Shown here: in pieces, positions 49,064 to 61,107 of the stretch
Layout: each line of letters begins with the position of its first letter
Numbering within the stretch: the stretch's first letter is position 1
From: Nyssa sinensis
Taxonomy: Eukaryota > Streptophyta > Magnoliopsida > Cornales > Nyssaceae
DNA: 64,000 bases
Assembly (NCBI GenBank): GCA_008638375.1
Contig: CM018031.1
Coordinates: 13,322,062-13,386,061, forward strand
Direction: 5' to 3'
Position numbers and translations under genes: made by a program
Notes under the pieces: generated by a model
The model's database searches: none
What the model saw: the letters and a program-made list of their open reading frames with translations, nothing else
Told to the model about the DNA's origin: nothing

Positions 49064-50771
49064 TTGAGGTGGTGGTGGTGGTGGTGACAGTAGAGGAAGC
49101 TGAGGACGAAGACAAGAACTTCATGGTGGAGTGGTGAAAGTAAGTTTGAATTGAATGAAAATGTGAAAAGAAAACTGGGTTTGTTGAAATTCAAGGAGGT
49201 AGTGAAAGGAATAGGGATAGCAGAAAAAGCAGATTGGAAAAAGAGAGATTTGAATGAGAGAGGAAAGAAGGGTGGCGGGCTTTGCATTTGAATGTCGGCA
49301 TGTTACTGATACTGTCCTTGATAGAGAAAGAAAGGAGCCATGTTCCCACGCGCGCCGAAAAGTCAATTTGTGCAATTTTGTCGTAACTAAATGCCTCAAC
49401 CCTCTCAACTACCCTGTAAGAGCCCGTGGGTTAATTTTTCTTGAGTTGGGTGTGTCTCCGTTTTTTGAAAAATTGAGATATCTCAATCTGCCCCACAAAT
49501 TAAAAAAAAAAACAACTTTTGTAACAGTCCTTTATAATAGAAAACACAATTTTTAAAATAAAAACAGTTTTCAAAAACAAAAATTTTGAAATTATTTTGT
49601 AAAAGTCTTTATAATAAAAAACACATATTTTCAAATTATTTTTTATCTGCCTATCTCACAAGTGGAGGTCCTCCTCCCAATTTGTTTTTCTTTGAAATTC
49701 ATATGGTTTCAATTTCAACTTTTCTATAAAAATAAAATATAAAAAAATTGAGAGAGGGAGAGAGAGAGAGTAATGCTTTACTTCTAAAAATTCTAATTCA
49801 AATAATGTTATACTGACATAATAATAGTATTGTAATATATTAATTATATGATTTAATATACAATCAATATTATTGTTTCATATTAGTTAGTATGTAAAAT
49901 TTGTAATAAATATTTAAAAAATATAACATTTTCTACAAAGACAGAAGCGAATCCAAAGGTAAGGGCTATAGCCCCTAAAAAATTTGAAATTGTAATTTTT
50001 ATGCTAAAACTTTATAGTTTTTAAAAAAACTTATGACTTAGGTCTCCTCAATTTTTTTTTTTTTTATATATATATTCATACGAATCATTCCTAAATTTTA
50101 ATACATATACTTTTTCTCCCCTTCCAAATTATATTTTTTGGATCTGTGCGCAAAGATGTCATCAAAATACACATTCAAGCAAAAATATATATTTTAAAGA
50201 CAGATTTTTTAGTTAAGTTTGTTTCAAAGACTAAGAAATTATCCTATAACACCGTCACATTACGTCATTATTTAATAGAGTGTGACGTTGTTTCACAAAA
50301 ATTTTAAAATATCTATATTTCATAAGAACTAATTCGCTCATAAATTTAAAAAATTTGAAAATTTTGTAAGACATTGTCACACAATAACTTGATGTAATAG
50401 TCTCACTGAATATTTACTCGTCAAAAACAGTTATTCTTTTTATTTTTGATCACGAGGGTATTTGGGTTTTGTCCCGACCAATTCATATATGTGCAATTCT
50501 CTTATTTCAATTGTACAATATAATTATCAGATCACAAAATATTTTACAAGCCGCCTTCCAAAAGATTATGCACTTAGTTAATTTTCGAACTAAAGACCTT
50601 AAAATAATAAAAAATAATAATAATAAGAAACGGATTAAATCCAACCAATACATTTAGATAGTTTAAGTAGGTTTAAACCCCTCAATATATTATTTTGATC
50701 TTATTTATTTATTTTGATAATAAATGATGTACCATTAAAATAGAGAAAATAATGAAAATCTTCATTCCATC
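49064..50771. other. Upstream of the TRM-like gene; intergenic
   Basis: 49064-49400 is probably the 5' leader and promoter (pyrimidine-rich on the minus strand). The rest is AT-rich with a GA repeat near 49751-49768 and no gene. Confidence 0.4.
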
Positions 50772-51239
50772 TAAGATCAACTCCAAAGGAAGTTGCCATT
50801 TTGGGGTACCAAATCACCTATTTGCAATCTTGAACAATGTTATGACATCTCTAAATTATAAATCTGCTTCCAATGACAAGTGCCAAAATGGGGGTACCAT
50901 TTTAATATTTTTTATTGAAAAATATAATTAAACTTAACGGTTATATTTTAACGGGTATAGTTCTCATAACGGTCGTAATTTAACGGATATATTTTTACAA
51001 TCAAAATTTCAAATTTCAAATTCAAATTTCAATTCAAATTTTAAATTTCAAATTTTGTTCGCTGAAATTCAAATTTCAAAATTTAACCACTAAAATAAAA
51101 ATTTTAAAAAGTAAAATTCGTCTATAAATATGATCATTTTTCTCATTTTTCATTCATCTATATTACATTCTCTCTATAAATTCAATATTCCCTTTCTATT
51201 TGACTATTTATCCTTTCATATTTTCATTCATCCATCTAT

Positions 51240-52501
51240 ATAAATCGTTATCCTAATATTTTAGGAGGGATCCTCAATATTGAGGAAGAAGATGATGATG
51301 AATTGGATATATTGTATGCTGTAACCAGAAGGTCAGAAGGGTCTAGTCAGGGACGGATAAGAAGTCATCGTAGGTTCCGTTCCAGGCCACAGAACAGTTA
51401 ATCGTGGTAGAGTTGAAGGTCACGAAAGACTCTACCGCGACTATTTTGCTACCTCTTGTGTATATGAAGGTTTTTTTCGAAGGATGTTCCGAATGATTCA
51501 TCCTCTTTTTCTCTGAATTGTAAATGAGGTTGAATAACACGATCCATACTTCATCCAAACAACAGATGCCGTTAGAGTTCTCGGTTTGTTATCCTTTCAA
51601 AAGATAGCAACTGCTTATAGAATTCTTGCTTACGGAACACTGATAGATTGTATGGATGAATACATCAGAATTGGAGAAAGCACTACCTTATAGAGTCTGA
51701 GAAGGTTTGTAAAAGTTGTTATTGCAGTGTTTGGCGGCCATTACTTGAGGCCACCAAACAATAGCAATATTGCTTGATTGCTACAGATGGGGGAACAATG
51801 TGGCTTTCCCGGCATGTTAGGGAGTATTGATTGTATGCATTGGAAGTGAAAAAATTATCCTACCGTATGGCAAGGTATGTATACTGCTCATTGTCACAAA
51901 CCAACAATCATTTTGGAAGCTGTGGCTTCTCAAAATCTTTGGATATGGCATGCCTTATTTGGGCTTCTTGGTTCACTGAATGACATAAATGTTCTAGATA
52001 GGTCCCTTCTTTTTGCATTATTAGCAAATGGTCATGCTCATCTAGTAAACTATACAATTAATGGCCATAAGTGTACAATAGGATATTATCTAGCTGATGG
52101 TATTTATCCAAACTGGTCAACATTTGTAAAAACAATTCCCTGTCCACAAGGTTTGAAGAAAAAACATTTTGCTAAAACACAAGAGTTGGCAAGAAAAGAT
52201 GTAGAGCGGGCATTTGGAGTACTTCAAGCCTGTTTTGCAGTCGCGCGTGGACTAACACGCTTTTGGGATGAAGAAACTACTTGTAGATATTATTAAAGCG
52301 TGCATAATAATGCATAACATGGTCATTGAGGATGAAGGAGATATTGGTAACAATGACTTTGATGGAAGTGATGCAAATCCGCATGTAGAAGTGTCGCATG
52401 CGTATACACCAGAATTGGAAGACTTCATGCAAACCCATTGTCAGATCAGGGACAATGCAAGTCATTCTCAACTGCAGTTAGATTTTATCGAGTATTTGTA
52501 G
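51240..52501 (+). pseudogene. PIF/Harbinger transposase remnant
   Basis: Reads through several in-frame stops: SCVYEGFFRRMFRM, then IATAYRILAYG, GSIDCMHWK (first catalytic Asp) followed by a TGA at 51847-51849, GSLNDINVLDRS (second Asp), YYLADGIYP and KDVERAFGVLQ (Glu), ending ACIIMHNMVIEDE after a frame change near 52265. These are the DDE_4-type motifs of plant Harbinger transposases. The longest uninterrupted part is 51877-52296. Not functional as it stands. Confidence 0.85.
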
Positions 52502-52799
52502 AAACGACATGGCGAAGAATAATTTTCTCAATTTCAATTTCAAGTTGTATTTTCAATTTCACAAGTACTTTTATAGCAATCAAACTTAATATATAGTTTT
52601 TCATAAATAATAGCAACATAATAAATAATTACTAAAAATTAAAACCCCGCTTTTTCATAATTCTCTATCTTCAGGTTATTCCAATATGTTGAAGAAATTG
52701 GGTCCATGCCAGTAGTGTTAGTTTTCATGATTTTCATTCCATTGTGCCTTTCTTCAACTTATAGCTGCCTTTCGTCAACTTTTAACTGCCTTTCTTCAA

Positions 52800-53717
52800 T
52801 TTCTAACTGTCTACAATATTACTTCAGTGCTATCTCCTATTGAGTAAATATTTTCTCGTGCCGCTCAACTTTTTGTCGTTCCACTTCCATTCTTTGATTC
52901 CAGTGGTAATGATCCAGTAATGCTTCAACACCGGTTTGCTTCTCTTTGTTTTTTAGTTGTTTCTTCGAAGTCTTTCTGCCCAATGGCCTATCGAGGTTAG
53001 GAGTAGACGAGGGTTCAGTGTCATTCCCTAAATATGGAGTTGAATAGCAAGATTCAACATGATTCGATTCAGCAGGACTACCAGTTGAATGCGTTTTTGC
53101 TCTTTTATTGCTAGTGAGATTATCAGTCCATTTTCGCTCCATTTTCAATATATTCCAACAATGCTCGTATTGAAATGGTCTTCCAATTATCTTAGTGAAC
53201 ATTTCTTTTGCTTCATCAACTTGAAAAACATATGAAATCATTCAATCAATAGTTAAAATATCAAATCATAGTAGTGTCTATCTAAAAAAGCTCAATCATT
53301 ACATTATTTTGCTTGGTGTGTCCACTTTGTTGCAGTCTTTCAATTTGACTATAAAAACTGACAAATTTGTCCACATTTTGCATTTATATCAGTCCAACAG
53401 CTTTTAATAGAAACTTACGAACGCTCTTCTTGATTGCCTCAATGAAGTTCTAAGTATTTCAATATTCTATGCCAAAAAGCACTACCTTGTTGTTCATTTC
53501 CAGTAATTGCATCTTTACTCATGTTAAACTACGCAGACATAATTAATTTATCTTCTTCTTGAGAGAAATTCTTTGTCCTCCACGATTTTCTCACTCTTGG
53601 AGAGGCTTCATTTTGAACTGGCGCCAATACTGTAGAATTGGTCTGCATAACATCATCATATAAATCGGTGTCGCTCATAAGCAAATCAGTGAAAGAACTA
53701 TCAAATTGCGAATCCAT
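52800..53717 (-). pseudogene. PIF/Harbinger ORF1 (Myb-like DNA-binding protein) remnant
   Basis: Starts MDSQFDSSF at 53717. KSWRTKNFSQEEDKLIMSA is the Myb/SANT-like start. Frames then change; GRPFQYEHCWNILK and RPLGRKTSKKQ...VEALLDHYHWNQ (52840-53241) match the NAM-associated C-terminal part of Harbinger ORF1 proteins. In known elements this protein helps the transposase bind the ends. Confidence 0.75.
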
Positions 53718-54039
53718 CTACAAATGTGGCAAGCAATTTTTAGATGATTTTTCAGCCTTTGATAAGTTTTCTCTTCATAAAATTTCTGTATTTATAGAAT
53801 TTTTTTGGTTGAAATGGTAGCTGTTGGAATAATAGAATTCAAAATGGTCAAACGGTTCAATAGCACCTCTCCCTTTTCTCTCTTCCGAGTTTGGAAAAAT
53901 GGCACCCCAATAACATTTGTGCCATTTTATTACCCTGAAAGCCACCCTCGTTGGAGTGAAAAATTTTGAATTTTGAGTGTCATTTTAATAAGTACGGGAT
54001 TGATACCCCGGATGGTACTCTCCCTCAGAGTTGTTCTAA

Positions 54040-54709
54040 GAAGTATGATCTCTCTCACCTCTGTGTTTCCAACTAAATTTAGTAAATAAATTTTAAAGTT
54101 CACGAGTATGCAACATTTTTTTAAACCTACATGGGCTTAAAAAAAAAAGGTTTTTAAAATACTCATTATAATAATATCTTTTGAAAAGACTTATGTGAAC
54201 GTAATGTTATACAAAACATTACTCAAAAAGAAACACTGTCATGAATTTGTTCTCATTGAGTTCCCATTGGATCAAGCCTATGAGAGAGAGAGAGATAGAG
54301 AGAGAATTTGGTAGGTACATTATGGGACATGAGGGGCTGACGATATCCTTATTGGGTTTGGGGAGTGCTGAGGCCGAGGATGCTTGTACTCTTTAGACAT
54401 GGTTGTATATATAGACACACAGTTACACTGCACTAGATGGGATAACTGTGTGTATGTATGTGTCTATGCAAGCCCTTGTACCGACCAAACTCTGAACCTC
54501 TGTGTTTCCTTCTCTTTGCTTTTTGGAAGTTTTTGTATGGCCCAACTTTTATATTATATTACTTCAAAAGAAAGAAAATCTGAAAAGATTTTCATTGTTC
54601 TTTTCAAAATTGTTTTGGTCTCTCATCTCTCCTCTCCCTTTGTTTATCAGTATGAAGTTCACTCCATCCCCATGTGCAGGAATGAGTGTATGAGAAAATA
54701 GGTTGAGTT

Positions 54710-54748
<39 letters not shown>

Positions 54749-55592
54749 ATTCAAAGACTTATTTTCCGAACAGTCTAAAAGATTTCTTCTACCTATTTGA
54801 GTTGATTCTGAATCCTGGGCCAAAAACTATTCATTAAATTCAAGTTGATTCTTACACATGATCTGCATCTTTTTCCTTTTGTCCCTTTCGTCTTGTTTTT
54901 CTAGTCCCGTGTAGTCCTATTCGACCTTTTGACCCTTTTGTCTTGTTTTTCTAGTCTCATGTAGTCCTATTCGAGTTGTGCACTACTTGCTTCTCACATC
55001 CTTTTATCTTGTTTTTCAAGTTTTATGCTAATAATTAAGATGGTGGTCTCTTTTAAAAGATAAAGATTCAATTTGAGCGGTGCCAGTATCCTAGTCTCTC
55101 ACATCTTTTTGTCTTATTTTTCTAATTTCATGTTAATTAACATGACTCATACAAGAGACAAAAGTCTTATTTAAATAGTACGAGTGCTTATATTTTACAT
55201 TTTTTTATTTTATTTTTCTATGAAAAATCAAAATCTTAATCAATGGTACAAGTGCCTACTCACACGATTCGATTCTCCGTAGCAAGACACCCTGCTAGTG
55301 ATCCTTTTCAATTCAATTGAAGAAAAAAAACAAATAGAGAAAGAATCAAATCAAAAAAGGTAACAAGGTATCGCTCTTCTCAAGAAATGAGATATGTACT
55401 AGACTCAATAAATTTGTAATCTTTCCCAATTATTGGACTTTGTCTCCAACAATTCTTGAATGGTAAAACTAAAAAATTACTAACTTCTGGTGTTTGAATT
55501 CTGTGCCGAATCCACAGCAGTGGGGGAATTGCTGCTACACTTCCTAATTCCTAGGCACTCTGCCCGCATCAAAATGCATGAATTCTTAAGCA

Positions 55593-55629
<37 letters not shown>

Positions 55630-55921
55630 ATAATTTTTTATGATTTCCAGTTTCCTCAATCTGTATCAGTAGTTCAAATTTAGAAATCACCAAGTGTTTG
55701 ATGCTTTTCATTCTGTAATCCACTATGTGAAACGAAATAAAAAACTGAGAAGCATATTCTTGTGGTAAAATCATTAGTTCACCACACAACTTTATTTTAA
55801 AGACAGAGTGAAGGATAGTATCAGAGTATCTATATCCTCCAGACTTACAAAACTTCAAAACACTATCACAACATGACTATTATAAGCTACAACCTTAAAA
55901 CCTAGCTTTCAAAAGAGTCAC
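54040..55921. other. Intergenic DNA between Harbinger and the desaturase
   Basis: No supported gene. (TA)n microsatellites at 54713-54745 and 55594-55626. Short repeats of CTTGTTTTTCTAGT(C/T) type at 54890-55140 suggest local duplication. Confidence 0.45.
54713..54745. repeat. (TA)n microsatellite
   Basis: About 16 TA units; a similar tract lies at 55594-55626. Confidence 0.95.
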
Positions 55922-58900
55922 TCACTCCATCTTGCTCTCAGAAGAACCAAACAACTGAGGATCAGTCTGATAGTACACAATCTCTCCTGCATCACTCACA
56001 TAGTGGTCTTCTCTGATGCTTCTTACCAGATTACTGATTAAGTGAACTGGAATAGGCCCCGATTTTTTTGGCTCTCTGTAGTACTTTCCGAGCACGGGCT
56101 TCGCTGCTTTTGTCTGTGCCATGAGAATGCCAAATTGTTAGGAATTGGAATAGGCTTGTGAAAATCATTTGATTTTAGTACTAGAGAGTAGAGACAGAGA
56201 TAGAGACAATACCGCTTCCACCAAGTGATAGTGAGGAATTTGAGGGAAGAGATGATGGATAACATGGGTGCCAATATCATGGTGGATGTCATTGAACAAT
56301 CCATAATCACGATCAACTGTTGTAAGCCCTCCCCTTAGATAACTCCATTCCTGTTCAATATGAAGGCCATCTTCACATATTTAATAAAAAAAAAAAAACT
56401 CCATGGGACAAATAGGATTGTAAAGAGAATTAAGTTATTTGAGTTCGACTCATGATCAATTCAATTAGAAGTTTGTTTGAGATCAGGCCAAGTTTGAACA
56501 TATTTTAAAACTTAGTTAATTTATTGAATTCGACTCAAACTCGACTAGATAATTAATAAGTAATCTAATACTATATAAACAATCAAGTTATTGAAGCTCG
56601 GCTTGTGATCAATTCAATTAGAGATTCATTCGAGCTTAGATCAAAAAATAAACAAGTCAAACTTAACGCAATTTAAAATAAAATTTTGAGTACCTTGCCA
56701 CGGTACCAAGGTAGTTTCTTCTCATGGCCATGGTGATGCAGGTAAGTTACGAAATCCAACCACATTATAAAAATCTGCATATAGATGATGGTTCAAACAA
56801 GTAGATTAAAACCAAAGGAACTGAACTGCTTGGAATTCTAAAAATTGCATCAACAAATAGTTTAGTTAAACTAACCAAGTAGGGAACACCATAGAGCTTA
56901 AGCATTTGAACTGCTCCAACTATGTTGCACAGGTAAACAAGCAGAGCAACCATTATAGTCCAGCACAGTGTTGAAGTGATGACAAGTTTTCTCTCACTGG
57001 GGTGGAACAAATCGCTGTAAGGGTGGAAGTGAGAACCTGCCTTTCCTGGACCTCTAGTCCACTGTGTAATGCAACCCATCAAGGAAAATACAGAGGAAAC
57101 TACTTTGTCAAACTTGGAAGAATGGAATTCTTAAGAATTGGGAGTGACCAGAAAAGTAGATTCATTCTCACCAAATATAAAGGGTATGCAAACATGGGGA
57201 AAGGAACTTTGAATCTCAAGGTTTTGGTTGCATCATCCAGTTTCTTGTATATCTTCTCCGGCAACTGGGACCAAAAAAGCAACTTGAGGTATCAAACATG
57301 TGGAACCACATAAACATTAATATGAACAAAGGAAGTATCAAGAAATTTATAAACTGAGTGGATGTTTGGGGTTGTTTCACCAAACCCACTTTTGTGGGTT
57401 CAGAAAAAGCAATCTAGATCTGTTTTCCCCCATTTTTCTAGGTTTAGCGAAGTAAAATTAACACAAAAGCAATTTTAAAAACACCATTACCGGCACCCAT
57501 GATTCGTCATTCTCAACGTGTCCGTGGTTCTGATGGTGAGTTCTGTGGCTAATTCTCCTGGAGTATTTATCAGTGGTATAATTTAAACATTAGTTCTTAA
57601 TAAACCCAAACAATATGAAGGAAAAAAATTATCAAGAACCCACCAGCCATGGTAGGGAACAAGAATTGATGAATGCAGGATATGTCCCACCACACTATTC
57701 AAGTTGGGGCTGTCAGAAAAGCTTCCATGGCCACTGAAAAATCCAAAATCAAACAGAGTTGCATCAAATTGGAGAAATGGGTATGTATAATCAATGTCAA
57801 AGAAATCTAAAACCATAAATAAACAAAAAGGTGGCTTTGTGATTACCAATCATGACCAAGAACAAACAGTGCCCAAAACATCGTCCCCTGTGCAGCCCAG
57901 TAAAGAGGCCAGACGACCCAACTGTCAATGTGAATTGCCACTATCAGCAATCCAAAAACCACAAGAACGTCCCTGAAAACGTAGCTCAGAGAGCGCCAGG
58001 GGTTCTTGACCCAGCAATGCTTGGGAATGGCAGCTCGAATATCAGCTATTCTAAAAGGAGGCGGTGCACTTGGATCAAATTCTCCTTCGTAGCTGACCTT
58101 ATCAACCCCATTAATGGCCTTCCCTTCTTTCCTCTCTCTGTCAAGAGATGGGGCCTTGAACGATGAAGTTTTTTCACTAAATCCATCATTTTTGTCTGCA
58201 GACCAATTTGAGAAGAAGAGGGAGGAAAGGCTAAAACCTGTCAAGACCAAAAGATCTGGTGATAAAGAGCGGTGATTTTAGAGATTTACTTCAGCTTTTG
58301 GACCCATTAACCGCTGTTGTTCCGTCTTTTCGTTGTCAAAAATCATAGAATCTCTTTTTGCAAAAGCAATTAGGCAAAGCATGCGAGACATATAAACATG
58401 AATATCTATGTGTGTAACTTTTTGAAACAAAAAGCAATAAGCTTCAAATATAATTGTGACCGTTACTAAATCACCACCACAGCCATGGTCATCGTCAATA
58501 CCCACCATCCATTTCGCTATCTTATCAACATTGCCGCCGCCACTATTACTTCCATAGAAGTTACAATTGCACCATCCACAGATCCACTATTATTATCGTC
58601 CAACTATGGGTGCTATTGTGAAACAATGACAAGGAAACTACAGAATTTACTAGGTCCATTATTACAAGCTGTCATGTCATGGCAGCAGTTTCTAACCTAA
58701 AAGAATAGCATGTTAGGTGGAGACATGGAACTGTCTTATAAGATCTAATGCCTGTTGATGTGGAATTTCGTGAAAGTCAGCTCCTCCACCACCGTTACTG
58801 CCACCCCCACCGTTCAGGTGTTTCCTCTACCATTACCACTGCCAGCCACCACACCATTTCACGCTTCCTTGTTGTAAAAAGAAAATGTAAGTTACTTTTC

Positions 58901-59409
58901 GCGTCGCAATTGATTGGAAATGCGTTTTGGCTCTGCGTTGCAGCTAAACAGCAAAACGGAAAACGCCATTGATTACGTTTTTTAAAAATCATTCTGTTTT
59001 CTGTTTTCTGTTTTCAGAAACAGAAAAAAAAAAAAAAAAAATTGGAGAGAAAATGCTTTATCAAACGCATTTCTCAATCTTTTTAGGGAGTTATTTTTTG
59101 CATTCTCAAACGTTCGATTCATTAAAAACACATTCAAAATTCCCATCATTTTCATTTCCAAAAACACAGAAACGGAAAATAGAAAACGAAAACAATGAAA
59201 ACAAAAACACATCCAAAAAGATTTAGGAGTAAAATGGGAGCAAATAGGTATCTAAAGAACCCATTCTTTCACAAAAACAATGAGATTTAACTAAGACTAA
59301 TCAATGTAATTTATAAAACCCAAGAAAGCAAAAAAAAACGCATACCTTGCCTCATCCCAAAGCCGATCCAAGCAGCCCCTGCTCGTGGTTGTTTGGATCC
59401 CACCAACAT
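55922..59409 (-). CDS. Omega-3 fatty-acid desaturase (FAD3/FAD7/FAD8 type)
   Basis: Membrane di-iron enzyme that adds the omega-3 double bond, turning linoleate into alpha-linolenate. Nine exons with matching phases: 59409-59346, 58237-57847, 57733-57644, 57557-57491, 57264-57172, 57061-56876, 56774-56694, 56350-56213, 56113-55922, giving 433 aa. Histidine boxes HDCGH 150-154, HRTHH 186-190 and HVIHH 353-357 are complete. FDPSAPPPF starts at residue 75, so the N-terminal extension has plastid FAD7/8 length. However, [17 protein letters not shown] and [22 protein letters not shown], and the C-terminus ending SKME, look more like ER FAD3. The location is therefore unsettled. The tiny first exon is inferred from phase and an ATG followed by a good donor; it is the least certain part. 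Confidence 0.9.
56400..56690. repeat. Dispersed AT-rich repeat in a desaturase intron
   Basis: Contains two copies of a block with TGATCAATTCAATTAGA (about 56452-56470 and 56609-56627). Related in character to 40050-40340. Lies in the intron between the exons ending 56694 and starting 56350. Confidence 0.5.
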
Positions 59410-61076
59410 CTTGACCTGTAAATCTCACAGTCGCCTCTCACAAATTTAAACCCAGTGCCAAGCCTGAGATGACAATTTAGTCTCGACACGTTTGGAGCAT
59501 TTGGCAGCTCCTCTCTGAAATCTAAGCGACTTGGCTGTTTAAATGGTGTATGACGGCCAGCACAAATATATTCTACTGACACCTATATACATACACTCGC
59601 ATATATACATAACCTATCACGTGCGTCGCCTCATTAGCTAGACAGCTGACACCACAATGCAGCGAGGGCTCAATCAATGTGAGGATCCGAATCATTCTTA
59701 AATTTATAATTTTATTTTTATTTTTATTTTTCTTAACACTTTCTTTTCAATTTAGATTTTATTGAATGCTTTATGTTTATTAAATTAACTTCCCTATGCC
59801 ATTAGATTTGGGTATATTATAATAATCTCCTCTGAATTTTTTGAGATTTACAAATCGGACTCTTCTTTTTTATTTGTTATACTATCTTTTAGATATGCTA
59901 ACCTTATTTATTATTTTTCAATTAAAATATCAGATTTATAATTTTTAAAAAGAAATTAAATTGTGGACATAATAATCTGTTAATAACTTTTGGTCACTAT
60001 TAAAAAGATAGTGCATGATAAACGCTCACATCAGAAGAAAAATTATATATAAGAGTGTCATAAATATAGATATAAGAAAAATTATATATATATATATACA
60101 CACACATAAAGTTTAATTATATAAGAGTGTCATAAATATAAGATTTATAAATAAAATTTAATTCATTTCATGACGGAAAAAAAGAAATAAAGTAGAACTT
60201 ACTTATTACTTCGAAAAAAAAATCAATCAAGCTAGCATTCTAGTAGAGATGAAGTTTTCAAACCAGAAGGTTATTTTTGTTTCAAATTATAACAAACCTA
60301 CCCATTCAAACGGTAACAAACTAACTGCAAATAGATGTGCGTTGGGGGGGAGAAAATTGGATGATAAAAAAAAATGAGGGTCTTTGTTTAAATCTATTAA
60401 ATATAGAGGGGGGAATGAAAATATCGTTTTGATGATGAGAAATCATTTAGAAGTTGAGGGCTGTTTGGATGTCAGTTCGCGGTCCCTAGATGTTCACGGC
60501 CCACAAACGCGGCCAGCCGTTTGAATTAGAAAAGTCGTTGGTCCCGCTACTAATGCGGAGCTGTATCTTAATATGTTTTGTCTATTTTATCCTCACTCTT
60601 TTAATTATATGACCAAATGTTTTAATTACAAATTTATTATTTTAGCCTTCGTAAATTCTTAAATTTTTACAAAGTATTATATATTTATTATAGTTAATTT
60701 ATTATTATATAAGTTTAATAAAAGAAAATTTTAGATTCTATAATTACTTTTAAATAATGTTTAACAAATATTTAATCATTACCTTTAACAACATAATCAT
60801 TTTTTAACTACCTTTGTTAAATACCAAAGTGATTGTGACATAATCACTTTTACTTAATTAATTATTCATAATTTGTAAGTAATTCAAAATAAACACCTAA
60901 TAAAAAAAATTAAGTTATTTTTTGAAATATGGAATTTCAACATGAAAGTAATCACTTTATGTAAAATGATAATAGAGATTATATCTATTTTTTTATAAAA
61001 GAGATGGGGGTATAACGATTAACTCAACTGAATAGTACAATCACAATATATATATATATAGATATTTATTTATATG

Positions 61077-61107
<31 letters not shown>

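Larger units (their letters stand above)
50775..54036. mobile_element. PIF/Harbinger DNA transposon, complete but decayed (3.26 kb)
   Basis: Left end GATCAACTCCAAAGGAAGTT and right end (reversed) GAACAACTCTGAGGGAGAGT are imperfect inverted repeats that continue with a shared GGGGTA(C/T)CAA block. TAA flanks both sides (50772-50774, 54037-54039), the 3-bp duplication of this superfamily. Inside are a DDE transposase (plus strand) and a Myb/trihelix-like ORF1 (minus strand), convergent, both with stops. GCCATTTT/AAAATGGC subterminal motifs are also inverted. Confidence 0.88.
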
